Assembly: GCA_964017195.1 (NCBI GenBank) | Contig: OZ024887.1 | Coordinates: 60,217,311-60,281,310, forward strand | Length of the DNA: 64,000 nt | Direction: 5' to 3' | From: Siderastrea radians | Lineage: Eukaryota > Cnidaria > Anthozoa > Scleractinia > Rhizangiidae | In this document: piece by piece, positions 1 through 12,990 of the stretch | Position numbering within the stretch: the stretch's first letter is position 1 | Layout of the letters: each line of letters opens with the position of its first letter | Made by a program: the position numbers and the translations under genes | Notes under the pieces: generated by a model | Database searches by the model: none | What the model saw: the letters and a program-made list of their open reading frames with translations, nothing else | Told to the model about the DNA's origin: nothing

Positions 1-640
1 TATACAGGGACATGCCACTGGACAGGGTATGGTTTTTTGGTCTCTCTGTCCTAAACCATAGTTAATAAAAGAATCTGGTTATGAAGCTCAGCAAAGTCTT
101 TTGTCTTATGTTTTTGTTACCGTTTTTAGCCTTGACCCTGCACAAACAACAATAGGTTTGAATTTTGCATGAGCAACGAACCAATAAAAATGTCACTGTT
201 GTTATTCAGCCATAGTGTGCGAAAGTAAAACAAAAGATTGTGCAGGGTCGTAGAACTTTCAACATAAATTGCAGCACCTTTGATTTGGCCTTTGAAACTT
301 CTAAGGTTTCATAACCAGTCCCTCGAGTAACTATGCCTAAACAGGGTACATAATTTCATGCAAAATTGTCCTAAATCGGGTATGGTCAATACGATTGTCG
401 TTGTTAAATATGGCTTATACAGTATTTAGCAATCCTATATAGGGGACAATTGCTGGTCTTTGATACACTGTAAAACAAGAGGGTGTGTATTTTATCATTT
501 GTCCTTAACAGGGAACTAAAATGTATGGTGTTGTCCTACACAGGGTAGGTATTTTAGGGCTTTTTTGTCGTAAACGGGGTCACAGTTTTTAGAAAACCTT
601 CGGTGGCACCCCTACTGACCCAAACATAGGTCAAGTGCCA
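1..640. repeat. Dispersed repeat (copy A) with a nested MITE
   Basis: Positions 1-55 and 340-560 match 35381-35640 in order and orientation (for example GCCACTGGACAGGGTATGG and the following GTCCTA-CAGGGTA blocks). The match is interrupted here by a 279-bp insert at 57-335. The insert has imperfect inverted ends: CATAGTTA...CTGGTTATGAA on the left, TTCATAACCAG...TAACTATG on the right. The 560-640 part has a C-rich stretch. No gene is visible. Confidence 0.6.
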
Positions 641-1016
641 CCCCTCCCCCCAGGGGGATGTAGTGAATTTTATTTTTGTAGGAAATGGTGGACTAAACTG
701 TTAGTCATTAATCGACCTTAATTAACAGTTCTTTGCTCACGGTGCCTTTTGGTAATGCTAGTTGATTGTCTCTTCTATCAGAGGTTAACGAATAATATTT
801 TGGTACAAAAAGACTCAAGAAACTAACATGGGTTTATGCCATTGTGACGATGGGAGTGCATTTGAACTGCGCGCGCTATGTTCCTTCCTGGCGTCCCGAA
901 ACTACAGAACAAAAACAGCGCGCACTAGCGGATCAGACTTATCAGCGTGCAACAAGGTAACAACCAAACAGCTGAACGTGCAAAAAGATAAACAAACGTA
1001 TGAGAGTGCGTGCTAA
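641..1016. other. Unassigned sequence left of the satellite
   Basis: I see no conserved coding exon, RNA or repeat boundary. Degenerate satellite-like words (AACAAGGTAACAACCAAACA) begin near 900. A short open frame at 828-1016 has no recognisable domain and grades into the satellite, so it is not called a gene. Confidence 0.4.
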
Positions 1017-4000
1017 TAGCCAAACACAATAACGTGCACTGCCATAACAACCAGACACAACAGCACGGACTAACGTGGACCAAACAAAACAGCGTGCACT
1101 AACAAGACACTTGTGTTCATTTGTTACGTTAGTGAGCGCTGTTGTCTTTTAAGACAACAGCGCTCACTAACGTAACAAATAAACACAACAGCAAGCACAG
1201 TACTAACGTAACCAAACACTAATAGCCAAACACAACAGCGGGCACCAACAAAACAATCGAAAACAACCAAACACAGCAGCTCATAGTGTCGGCACCAAAC
1301 ACTGCAGCGCACAGTAACATAACAACTAGACACAACAGCACGCACTAACAAAACAACCGAACACAACTGCGCACACTAACGGCATCAAATTCAGCAGCGC
1401 GCACTGGCATAACAACTAGACCCAAAAGTGCGCACTAATGTGAGCCAAATACAACAGCGCACTAACAAAACAACCAACACTGAGCCACACTAGCATAACA
1501 ACCACACACAATAGTGTGTACTAACGTAACAATCAAATACAAAAGCGACAAACACACAAAGCGCGTACCAACGTAACAAAGACAGCAGGGTGCGCTAACG
1601 TAACAAATAAACACAACAACAAGAACCATGAGTACTAACGTTACAACCAAACACGACAGCAGGCACCACCAAAACAACCAAACACTACAGCGCACACTAT
1701 TGACATTAAACAGAACAACGCGCACTGGCATAACAACTAGACACAACAGCGTACACTAACGGTATCAAACACAACGGCGCGCAATAACAAAACAACCAAA
1801 GACAACACTGAGCCACACTAGCATAACAACCACACACAGTGTGCACTAACCTAACAATCAAATACTAAAGCAAAAATACACAACAGCGTGTACCAACGTA
1901 ACAAACAAAGACAACAGCGTTCACTAACGTTACAAATAAACACAACAGGAAGTATAGTACTAACGTAACAACCACACACTAACAACCAAACACAACAGCG
2001 GGCACCAAGAAAACAAAGAAACACAGACAGCGCCACTAACATAGCAACCAAAAACAACAGCGCGTCTTATTATACTACCGCAAAACAAACAAACAAACAA
2101 ACACAATAGCGCGTACTAAAAAAACAATCAAACAGTAAAAACTATATACGGGTGCCAACAAAACGACCAAAGACAACAGCGCACACTAACGGCATCAAAC
2201 ATAGCAGTGCGCACTGACATAACAACCAAAGACAACAGCGCGTAATAATAAAACAACCAAAGACAACCGCGCCCACTAGCATGACAACCACACACATCAG
2301 TATGCACTAATGTAACAACCAACTACCAAAGTGTACACTGACGTAACAACCGAACCATACAGCGTGCACCAAACAACACCGTGCACACTAATACAACAGC
2401 TAAACACAACAGCATGCAATAATTAAAGTAACAACTTGATACAAGAGAGTGCACAGACATAAGAACAAAACGCAACAGCACATACTAACATAACATCCAA
2501 GCAGAACAACGTGCACTAACCAACCAATAAGGAAGTACACTTTACTTTAGTTATGTTAATATTACAACTAAACAGTGCACACTTACATAACAGCCAAACG
2601 CAACAGCACGCACTGATACATCAACCAAACACCACAGCGCACTAACGTAACAACCAAACATAAAAGCGCAAACCGAACGTCATAACCCAACAAAACGTCG
2701 CAAAATACCATAACATCCAATAACAACAGTGCGATCTTTTGAAACAACAAAACAAAAATGCGCGAATTAACGTAACAAACGCAACAGCGCACACTAACCT
2801 AACAACCAAATACAACAGTGCGAACCAATATAATAACCAAAGTCGGTAAATTACGATCGTCGGGTAATTGCAGTCCTGAGAAGGACTGTTTGAGGTGACA
2901 TTGACTGGCGTTTCAACAACCTGAGCGGAATTCATCATAACAGTCAAATGAACTGTGAATCGTCAGAAGATGTTATAAGTCTGTGGTCGTCGTCCTGATT
3001 GGTCGACGTACTCGCAATGTTATTGGTCGTCTGTCAATTAGGCCGTGATGTTATTGGCTGCGAAGACTGTAAAACATGATTAGGTGCGTTTCGATCCGTC
3101 TTTTGTTAGTCAAAAGTCCGTTGGTCTATTGTTAGTAAAATTAGTCGGTTTGTCTATTGTGTGTCTGTATTGTTGTTGTCGTTAATAAGTCGCTTGTAAG
3201 GAGCAGGTAGTTGTTAACAACGGTTCAGTGGTGTTTGCTCTTAGTAAACCAGCTTTCCAGTGTAATGCGTTGAAAGTAGTTCGTACTGTATGTAGGTAAC
3301 GCATTTAGCAGAGTCCCAGGCGATTCTGTCAGTAACAACCCAACACAAAGAGTACGTCCTGACATAACTACCAAACACAACAACTTGACAACAAAACAAA
3401 ACAGCGCGTACTCCCATAACAACCTAACATAACAGTGCAACCTATCATGACAATTAAACACAACAGCACAGACTAACGTAACAACGAAACACAACAGCGC
3501 GCACCAACGTAAAAACAAAACACAACACACTAACGTAACAACAAAACACAATAGCGCGCACTAAACGTAACAACAAAGCACAACAGTGCACAGTAACGTA
3601 ACAACAAAACACAACAGCGCGGACTAACGTAACAGCAAAACACATCAGCTCGCACTAACGTAACAACGAAACAACAACAGCGCAGACTAACATAACAACG
3701 AAACACAACAGCGCAGATTAACGTAACAACGAAGCACAATAGCTTACACTAACGCAACAACAAAACAATAGCGCGCACTAACGTAACAACGAAGCACAAC
3801 AGCGCAGACTAACTTAACAACAAAACACAACAGCGTGCACTAACGTAACAACAAAACAAAACAGCGCACACTAACGTAACAACAAAACACAACAGCACGC
3901 ACTAACGTAACAACGAAACACAACACCGGGCACTAACGTAACAACAAAACACAACAGCGTGCACTAACGTAACAACGAAACAGAACAGCGCACACTAACG

Positions 4001-7000
4001 TAACAACAAACACAACAGCGCGCACTAATCTAACAACAAAACACAACAGCGCGCACTAACGTAACAACAAAACACAACAGTGCGCACCAACGTAACAACG
4101 AAACACAACAGCGCACACTAACGTAAAAACGGAACACAACAGCACGCACTAACGTAACAACAAAACACAACAGCGCGCACTAACGTAACAACGAAACAAA
4201 ACAGCGTGGACTCACGTAACAACAAAACACGACAGCGCAGACTAACGTGACAACGAAACACAACAGTGCGCTCTAACGTAACAACGAAACCTAACAGCGC
4301 GCACTAACGTAAGAACAAAACACAACAGCGCGGACTAACGTAACAACAAAACACAACAGCGCACACTAACCTAACAACAAAACACAATAGCGCGCACTAA
4401 CGTAACAACAAAACACAACAGCGCGCACCAACGTAACAACGAAACACAACAGCGCACACTAACGTGAAAACGGAACACAACAGCGCGCACTAACGTAACA
4501 CCAAAACGCAACAGCGCACACTAACGTAACAACGAAACAAAACAGCGTGGACTCACTTAACAACGAAACACAACAGCGCGGACTAACGTGACAACGAAAC
4601 CCAACAGTGCGCACTAACATAACAACGAAACACAACAGCGCGCACTAACGTAACAACAAACACAATAGCGCGCACTGACGTAACAACAAAGCACAATTGC
4701 CTTCACTAACGTAAAAACAAAACACAACAGCACGTACTAACCTAACAACAAAGGACAATCGTGCGGACTAACGTATCTACAAAACACAACAGCGCGCACT
4801 AACGTAACAACGATACAAAACAGCGTGGACTCACGTAACGACGAAACACAACAGCGCACACTAACGTGACAACGAAACACAACAGTGCGCTCTAACGTAA
4901 CGACGAAACCTAACAGCGCGCACTAACGTAACAACGAAACACAACAGCGCGCACTAACGTAACAACAAACACAATAGCGCGCACTGACGTAACAGCGAAA
5001 CACAACAGCGCACACTTACGTAACAACAAAGCACAATAGCCTTCACTAACGTAAAAACAAAACACAACAGCACGTACTAACCTAACAACAAAGGACAATT
5101 GTGCGGACTAACGTATCTACAAAACACAACAGCGCGCACTAACGTAACAACGAAACAAAACAGCGTGAACTCACGTAACGACGAAACACAACAGCGCAGA
5201 CTAACGTGACAACGAAACACAACAGTGCGCTCTAACGTAATAACGAAACCTAACAGCGTGCACTAACGTAACAACGAAACACAACACCGCGCACTAACGT
5301 AACAACAAAACACAACAGCGTGCACTAACGTAACAACGAAACAGAACAGCGCGCACTAACGTAACAACAAAACACAACAGCGCGCACTAACGTAACAACA
5401 AAACACAACAGCGCGCACTAACGTAACAACAAAACACAATATGGCGCACTAACGTAACAACGAAACACAATAGGGCGCACTAACGTAACAACAAAACACA
5501 ACAGCCCACACTAACGTAAAAGGAAACACAATAGCGCACACTAACGTAACAACGAAACACAATAGGGCGCACTAACGCAACAACGAAACACACCACCGCG
5601 CACTAACGTAACAACGAAACACAACAGCGCGTACTAACGTAACAACGAAACACAACAGCGCACACTAACGTAACAACGAAACACAATAGGGCGCACTAAC
5701 GTAACAACGAAACACAACAGCGCGCACTAACGTAACAACGAAACACAATAGCGCGCACTAACGTAACAACGAAACACAACAGCGCACACTAACGTAACAA
5801 CGAAACACAACAGTGCGCACTAACGTAACAACGAAACACAATAGGGCGCACTAACGTAACAACGAAACACAACAGCGCGCACTAACGTAACAACGAAACA
5901 CAACAGCGCGCACTAACGTAACAACGAAACACAACAGCGCACACTAACGTAACAACGAAACACAACAGTGCGCACTAACGTAACAACGAAACACAATAGG
6001 GCGCACTAACGTAACAACAAAACACAACAGCCCACACTAACGTAAAAGGAAAAACAATAGCGCACACTAACGTAACAACATTTACTACAGAGCACACTAA
6101 CGTGACAACGAAACACAACAGTGCTCTCTAACGTAACGACGAAACCTAACAGCGCGCACTAACGTAGCAACGAAACACAACACTGCGCCCTAACGTAACA
6201 ACAAAACACAACAGCGCGCTCTAACGCAACAACGAAACACAACAGCGCGCACTAACGTAACAACGAAACACAACACTGCGCCTTAACGTAACATTAACGT
6301 AACACTAATGTAATGTAACACTAATGTAACAACGAAACACAACACTGCGCCCTAACGTAACAGTGCGTTCTAGCGTAACAACGAAACACAACAGCGCGCA
6401 CTAACGTAACAACGAAACACAACAGCGCACACTAACGTAACAACGAAACACAACAGCGCGCAGTAACGTAACAACGAAACACAACAGCGAGCACTAACGT
6501 AACAACGAAACACAACAGCGCACACTAACGTAACAACGAAACACAACAGCGCGCACTAACGTAACAACGAAACACAACAGCGCACACTAACGTAACAACG
6601 AAACACAACAGCGCACACTAATGCAACAACGAAACACAACAGCGCGCACTAACGTAACAACGAAACACAACAGCGCACACTAACGTAACAACGAAACACA
6701 ACAGCGCGCACTAACGTAGCAACGAAACACAACAGTGCACACTAACGTAACAACGAAACACATCAGCGCGCACTAACGTAGCAACGAAACACAACAGCGC
6801 ACACTAACGTAACAACGAAACACAACAGTGCGCACTAACGTAACAACGAAACACAACAGCGCACACTAACGTAACTACAAAACACAACAGCGCGCACTAA
6901 CGTAACAACGAAACACAACAGCGCACACTAACGTAACAACGAAACACAACAGTGCGCACTAACGTAACAACGAAACACAACAGCGCACACTAACGTAACA

Positions 7001-7150
7001 ACAAAACACAACAGCGCGCACTAACGTAACAACGAAACACAACAGCGCACACTAACGTAACAACGAAACACAACAGTGCGCACTAACGTAACAACGAAAC
7101 ACAACAGCGCGCACTAACGTAACAACGAAACACAACAGCGCGCACTAGCG
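1017..7150. repeat. 31-bp satellite array, main block
   Basis: The unit is close to CACTAACGTAACAACGAAAC followed by ACAACAGCGCG (31 bp), repeated in one orientation. Units from 1017 to about 3460 are strongly diverged and of uneven length. Units from 3460 to 7150 are near-identical, with variants at fixed sites (cgcgcact versus cgcacact, aacgaaac versus aacaaaac, aataggg versus aacagcg). Blocks of about 341 bp (11 units) recur, for example AACAGCGTGG at 4200 and 4541 and AAGGACAAT at 4751 and 5091. The plus strand is rich in A and C. Reading frames on the minus strand (valine-, cysteine- and leucine-rich) are by-products of the repeat. Confidence 0.95.
2840..3345. repeat. Non-satellite insert in the satellite
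   Basis: The 31-bp periodicity stops at about 2840 and resumes at about 3346. The insert contains words such as GAAGGACTGTTTGAGGTGAC, ATTGGTCG repeated, and TTTTGTTAGTCAAAAGTCCG. It looks like a dispersed repeat fragment, but no ends or target duplication could be fixed. No coding frame is convincing. Confidence 0.5.
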
Positions 7151-7159
7151 TAGTATATG

Positions 7160-7898
7160 TTATAACATAGAGGGCAAAATTACTGAATGCTGATTGGCTG
7201 AGATAGAGGGCATTTTTTTCTTAATTTTCTTTCCGACGAAGGCAAAATTACTAATTCCTGATTGGCCAATCGCCAAAATTACTCGCATTTGATTGGTTGA
7301 GCGCGAGAGCGTGCCATTTGCATTTTGTAGACGTCTTGAAACGAAAAACGGATTTTGCGTTGTTCAACACGAGGATCGCTTCAAAGTTTGACTTTTAACC
7401 TGGTTGGTTGGTAAAAAATGGTATGGAAATCGGGTGTTAGATTGAAGCGAAATTCCAAAAGGTGAGCCTATATGTGTTACGGGAAACAACAAATGGTTAT
7501 TTCTTTTAAGACTACTGAAAAGTTTGGAGCGACGTGGTCGATAAGTTTTCCGGCGAGAGGAAACTTCACAACTCAGGTGAATAAAATTTACTAAGTTTGA
7601 GTTTAAAGTGTCTTTTGTCAATGAACTAGACTTGTATTTATCTCTTAAGATGTACGTAGTTATCAGTCTTTTTTGTTCTGTGCGCTGAGCAACAGTTAAA
7701 CTGCTTGTCTTTTGAATTGTTTACGAGCTGGTATTTTTATTTTGAGGGCCGGCTGATTGTGATTCAACGTGCATAGAAAGTTTTTCGAAAATTTTGCCCT
7801 CTGTGTAATAAACAAGTAATCGCATTGAGTCCTCGTAGAATTAAGGATAAATTTCACTTGTATTTTCAAAGTTTTCACAGATTGCCCTCGTCCCTGCG

Positions 7899-7934
<36 letters not shown>

Positions 7935-8655
7935 GGTGAAAATTTATCCTTAATTCTTCTCGGCCTCATGCGATTACATATACTAATGAGGCCGAGTATA
8001 ATTAATTTTCACGCGATTACTTGTTTATAACACAGAGGGCAAAATTTTCTGAACACTTTCCATGCACGTCGACACACAATCAGCCGGCCCTGAGAATAAA
8101 CATTTCTCCACACAAGCAGTTTATTAAACAGCATACAGAACCAAAAACCTTTCTCTTATGCATGTGTTCATCTTATGAGATAATTACAATTCTAGTTCAT
8201 TGACAAAACACACTTAAAACTCAAACTAAGTAAATTTCATTCACTGAGTTGCGATGCTTTCTCTCGCTCGCTGATCCAAGGTTTTTAGTAGTTTTAAAAA
8301 AAATAACCATTTGCTGTTTCCCGTAGAACATTCAGGTTTACCTTTTGGAATTTCTCTTCGAGCTATCTCCAGATTTCCATACCATTGTGTGCCAACAGCT
8401 CGGTTAAATTTAAACTCTGAAGCAATATCCTTGTGTTGAACAACTCAAAATCCAACTCAAAATCTGCTTTTCATTTCGAGACGCTTACAAAATGCAAATG
8501 GTACGCTCTCGCTCTCCTCCAATCAAATGCGAGTATTTTTGGCGCTTGGCCAATCAGGAGTCAGTAATTTTGCCCTCGTTAGAAAGAAAATTAAGAAAAA
8601 ACTGCCCTCTGTCTCAACCAATCAGCAATCAGTAATTTTGCCCTCTATGTTATAA
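7160..8655. mobile_element. 1.5-kb foldback element inside the satellite (copy 1)
   Basis: The element starts TTATAACATAGAGGGC and ends GCCCTCTATGTTATAA. Each arm is about 700 bp and inverted with respect to the other: ACTCGCATTTGATTGG near 7280 pairs with CCAATCAAATGCGAG near 8519, and CTCGGCCTCATGCGATTAC lies near the centre. At the centre of the left arm a hairpin pairs TTTTCAAAGTTTTCACA (7862) with TGTGAAAACTTTGAAAA (7914). The 31-bp satellite resumes directly on both sides. No transposase was seen. Confidence 0.85.
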
Positions 8656-8863
8656 ACAACGAAACACAACAGCGCGCAGTAATGTTACAACAAAACACAA
8701 TAGCGCGCACTAACGTAACAACAAAACAAAACAGCGCGCACTAACGTAACAACGAAACACAATAGCGCGCAGTAACGTAACGACCACAACAGCGCGCACT
8801 AACGTAACAACGAAACACAATAACGCCCAGTAACGTAACAACAAAACACAATAGCGCGCACTA
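8656..8863. repeat. 31-bp satellite, segment between two insertions
   Basis: About seven satellite units, somewhat diverged (GCGCAGTAATGTTACAAC and similar), run between the foldback element and a MITE. They continue the main block in the same orientation. Confidence 0.9.
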
Positions 8864-9145
8864 GAGCAGTTTTCAATTGAGTGTCGAAAGTAATGCTGTG
8901 TTTGCTTTGGTTTTGCATTACTAGGCTCTCTGATTGGTTAAAAAAACTCGCGCCACTTTCTCAACCAATCAAGCGTGAAACCAAAACCAATCGTGACTTG
9001 CTCGCACGCGTTTTCCCGCGCTTAGCGCCAATTGCTTGTATTTGATTTGATTTCTGATTGGTTCATTTTGTGTTTTGTTCCTGTTGTGATTGGTCAGAGT
9101 AATTGCTTTGGTGTTGGTTTTACGACACTCATTTGAAAACCGCTC
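8864..9145. mobile_element. TA-flanked MITE with GATTGG motifs (copy 1)
   Basis: The ends are inverted: GAGCAGTTTTCAATTGAGTG on the left, CACTCATTTGAAAACCGCTC on the right. TA flanks both sides (8862-8863 and 9146-9147), as expected for a Tc1/mariner-type insertion. The body contains several GATTGG/CCAATC words. A second copy lies at 48281-48538. Confidence 0.8.
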
Positions 9146-9177
9146 TAAAATTACATCAAAACCAGGGCGGGCAATAG

Positions 9178-9660
9178 ACAATAGCGCAGACTAAGGTGAC
9201 AACGAAACACAACAGCGCGCACTAACGTAACAGCAAAACACAATAGCGCGCAGTAACGTAACGAGCACAACAGCGCGCACTAACGTAACAACGAAACACA
9301 ATAGCGCGCACTAACGTAACAACGAAACACAATAGCGCCCACTAACGTAACAACGAGCACAACAGCGCGCACTAACGTTACAACGAAACACAATAGCGCC
9401 GACTAACGTAGCAACAAAACAAAACAGTGCGTACAGACGTGACAACCAGTCACAACAACGCGCAATAACGTTATAGCGCGTACTAACCAAAGCAGCGCGA
9501 ACTAACATAACAACCAAAAACATCAGCGCCTACCAACATAGCAACAAAACACAACAGCGCAAATTCAACCAAATACAACAGTGCGAATTAACGTAACAAC
9601 CAAAAACAACAGTGCCTACTAACGTAACAACTAAACAAAACACTGAGCGCGCAGTAACGT
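9178..9660. repeat. 31-bp satellite, right-hand segment
   Basis: Satellite units resume after the MITE and become more irregular towards 9660, with partial units such as CACAACAGCGCAAATTCAAC. Confidence 0.85.
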
Positions 9661-10225
9661 ACCCTACGTGACAATTGTTTTCGTACTTTTTGGCGTGTTT
9701 GAAACATTTATTGCCGTTTGGTCGCGCAAAAATTGGGGCGGAAGGAGGATATTTTTGACCTCGCCTCAAGTTTCGCAAGGGCGAAAGCGATCAATGATTC
9801 GAGTGTACCGAAAAAACCTACGGCACAACAGCGCTGACTAACGTAAGGACCAAACATAACAGGGCGTAGTAACGTGACAAACAAACACTCAACAGCGCGT
9901 GCCGACGTAACAAACAAACAAACAACAGCGTGTGTCAACGTAACAACCAATCATAGCACGTACTAACAAAACGACCAAACAACCGCGTGCTCTACTGTAA
10001 AAAAGCTCCTCCCCTTGTAGTGTTTTGATATAAGCTTAAAAAAAGTTAGCATTACTCGGAACCACTCGTCGACAAAACAACTCAGCTCACGACTACAGTA
10101 CTATCGCTAGCATATATCAGCTCGATGCTGCACACAAAAGAAAACCACTGGAAACGAGCAAAGTACGCAAGTTGATAATTTCAATTTTATTTATTACACC
10201 TTTTCTCAACTATTGTGGACTGCCT
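9661..10225. repeat. Degenerate satellite with two unassigned inserts
   Basis: Satellite-like units occupy about 9825-9995. They are flanked by two stretches without the 31-bp period: about 9665-9825 and about 9996-10225. The second contains an AT-rich tail (TTTCAATTTTATTTATTACA) that could be an old retroelement end, but no matching partner or target duplication is visible. Confidence 0.4.
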
Positions 10226-10273
10226 GTGCGCGCACTAACGTAACAGACAAACACATCAGTGCCCACTAACGTA

Positions 10274-11024
10274 ACTTATAACATAGAGGGCAAAATTACT
10301 GATTGCTAACTGGTTGAGACAGGGGGCATTTTTTCTTAATTTTCTTTCGGACGAGGGCAAAATTACTAATTCCTGATTGGCTAAACGCCAAAAATACTCG
10401 CATTTGATTGGTTAAGCGCGAGAGCGCGCCATTTGCATTTTGTAAGCGTCTTGAAACGAAAAGCAGATTTTGAATTGGATTTTGAGTTCTTCTACACAAG
10501 AATATAGTTTCAGAGTTTAAATTTAACCGAGTTGGTTGGCAAAAATGGCATGGAAATCGGGTGATAGTTCGAAGAGAAATTCCAGAAGGTGAACCTGAAC
10601 GTTTTACGGGAAACAGCAAATGGTTGTTTGTTCTAAAACTACCAAAAAACCTTGGTTAATTCAGCGAGCGAGAAGTTGCTTTGCAACTCAGGTAACCTTA
10701 AATAAATTTAAGCTTACTTAGTTTGAGTTTTGAGTGTGAGTTTGTGAATGAACTAGAATTGTAATTATCTCAAAAGATAAACATATGCATAAAAGACCGT
10801 TTTTTTTTTGTTCTGGACGCTGAGTAGCAGTTTAATAAGCTGCTTGTGTGGAGAATTGTTTATTTTGAGTGCCGGCGGCGGATTGTGTTTCGACGTGCAA
10901 TGAAAAGTTTTCAGAAAATTTTGCCCTCTGTGTTATAAACGAGTAATCGCATTGAGCCCTCGTAGAATTAAGGATAAATTTTCACTTGTATTTTCAAAGT
11001 TTTCACAAATTGCCCGAGTCGCGT

Positions 11025-11057
<33 letters not shown>

Positions 11058-11097
11058 ATTTATCCTTAATTCTACTCGGCCTCATGCGATTACACAT
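10274..11097. mobile_element. Foldback element, partial second copy
   Basis: The left end (TTATAACATAGAGGGC) and the arm match 7160-7980, including the central hairpin (TTTTCAAAGTTTTCACA / TGTGAAAACTTTGAAAA) and CTCGGCCTCATGCGATTAC. The right arm is absent; satellite units follow immediately at 11098. Confidence 0.8.
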
Positions 11098-11570
11098 ACA
11101 AAACACAACAGCGCGTACTAACGTAACAACAAAACACAATAGCGCGCACTAACGTAACAAAACACAATAGCGCGCACTAACGTAACAACAAAACACAACA
11201 GCGCGCACTAACGCAAAAAGCATAACCAGTCCATGCCGACGTGACAACTCGCAGAGACAACAGCGCGCACTGGCATAACAACCAAACACAACAGCGCGCA
11301 CTAACGTAACAACGAAACACAACAGCGCGCACTAACGTTGCCACAACAGCGCACACTAACATAACAGCCAATAGCGCGCAGTAATCGACATTAACTTAAC
11401 ACATCAGCAAACACTGACGTAACAATAAAAAACAACAGTGCACACTTACATAACGAAAGAAAATAGCGCACACAGACATAACTTTTAAACAAAGGGCGCT
11501 CTATCATAATAGTTGCACACAACAAAGCAGTAGCATAACAAACAAAAAATAACAGCGCCAACTAAAATAA
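11098..11570. repeat. 31-bp satellite, right end of the array
   Basis: A few good units (11098-11350) decay into irregular AACAGC/TAACATAAC words by about 11570, where the periodicity ends. Confidence 0.8.
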
Positions 11571-12990
11571 CAATTGGATTTATCTACGTACTTAGTTAAA
11601 ATGGTATGTTGCGATGAGGGTTTCTCTTCAGGGCCCGTTTTTCAAAAGTCAATTGTCTGTCCCCAGGAAAATTTAAAGTTAATTATAAGTGTTGATTTTA
11701 AAAAAAAAAAGCAATGTCAAAACAAGAGACATAAAGAAACTTATCGTAGCTATCAAACTAAATTTAAAAATAGTTGAAGCTCTTCACAATCGGGTCCAGA
11801 ATGTGAAGACTTAAAAGGAAAAACGTCCAATTTTTTTGATAAAAATAATTTATTTCGAGGAATATTGTTTTACAGCTTATGAAGCACTTGCATATTACAA
11901 TTACAAACTTTGTTAAAAAGGTAGTTAGAGTGCTTTTAGTCTACTTAACCCGTGAAATAGATACTAAACTATTACGCTCTATTGCACAAGTTCCACTGTT
12001 TCCTTGGCTGTTTAACTTTGACTTGACACTGATTGTTGTTTCACGGGTTAAGTAAAACCACTTTATTTACTAGCTTAACTCCTCTCGTTAAACGTTTTTA
12101 TTTTAGTTCTAATTATTTTACTTTTTAATTTAATATAATTTGGCTTAAGCTTAAAATAAAGATGTATGTAGATCTCAAATACACTTTTCTACTAATTTAA
12201 AATGCTTTCCGATCTGTGTTTATGAATATTATGGGGAAGCAGTTATTATTTTTTGTCGATTTCGTTTTGCCGACGGTATGATTCGGTGCCTAAATTGCCA
12301 CGTTGGGACTCGTAGGCTGTGCAGCTGGCGAGATTGTTTACCGAAGGGGAAGTTTGAGTGGTGATGCTTGCGGACAATACCGCCAGCTACGCAGGCAAGG
12401 CAATTCGTCTACATTGCTACAAGGTTGCTTCAAATAATAACTCAAAGGCTTGATGAAAGACATGAGATGCTTTTGGCCAAAAAGTGAAAGATTGTTTCAC
12501 ATTTTTTACCTGAAGGACTTGTAAAATCGGTAAGGATTTTGCCACAGTGAACTGCTGGCAGAGCAACTGATAATGGCTGCTGTTATTGCTGTACTTTCAC
12601 TTTCAGGTTAGCCATTGCAACGGATCCGCGGGATGTTTAAAACACTTTTTCCTTCGATTCTGACATAAAACAATTTGCTTTGCGTTTTGGTTAAAACCAT
12701 CACTTACGCCTTTCCTACACCATGCATTTAAATTCTCAGCAGGAATTTCAGGATTTTAAGGGTTCCCACTTCCTGCTAAGCTGCTATGTTATCTTTTGTT
12801 GTACGTAATGTTAAAATATGACAAATTTTTTCTCTGCCTTTCGCTTACTGAATTCTCACAAACACTGTTCCACCCACAGCTTTTTGTCTATGATCTCCCT
12901 GTTGTTGCTCCTTTTTTCTAGCTAGGAACCGCCTCTTTTCTGTCAGGTTTGCAACTTCTTTCTCCCCTCTCGCCCCTAACTAGGACTTCA
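11571..12990. other. Intergenic sequence downstream of SLC49A3
   Basis: This stretch is AT-rich with no conserved exon seen. A MITE lies at 12315-12395. It should contain the SLC49A3 3' UTR. A candidate AATAAA on the minus strand lies near 12062-12067, but it is far from the stop, so the true end is unknown. Confidence 0.5.
12315..12395. mobile_element. Small MITE with AGCTGGCGG ends (copy 1)
   Basis: The inverted ends are GGCTGTGCAGCTGGCGAGAT and TACCGCCAGCTACGCAGGC. A longer copy of the same family is at 15860-16019. Confidence 0.6.

Noticed and set aside
1124..5098. Many minus-strand frames rich in Val, Cys and Leu (for example MCFVVTLVRAVVFCCYV)
   Set aside because: They are the translated 31-bp satellite. 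The unit is not a multiple of three, so the frames cycle and break with every indel; no independent coding evidence exists.
3460..7150. Regular short repeats resembling a CRISPR array
   Set aside because: The units are contiguous with no unique spacers, and the genome is eukaryotic.
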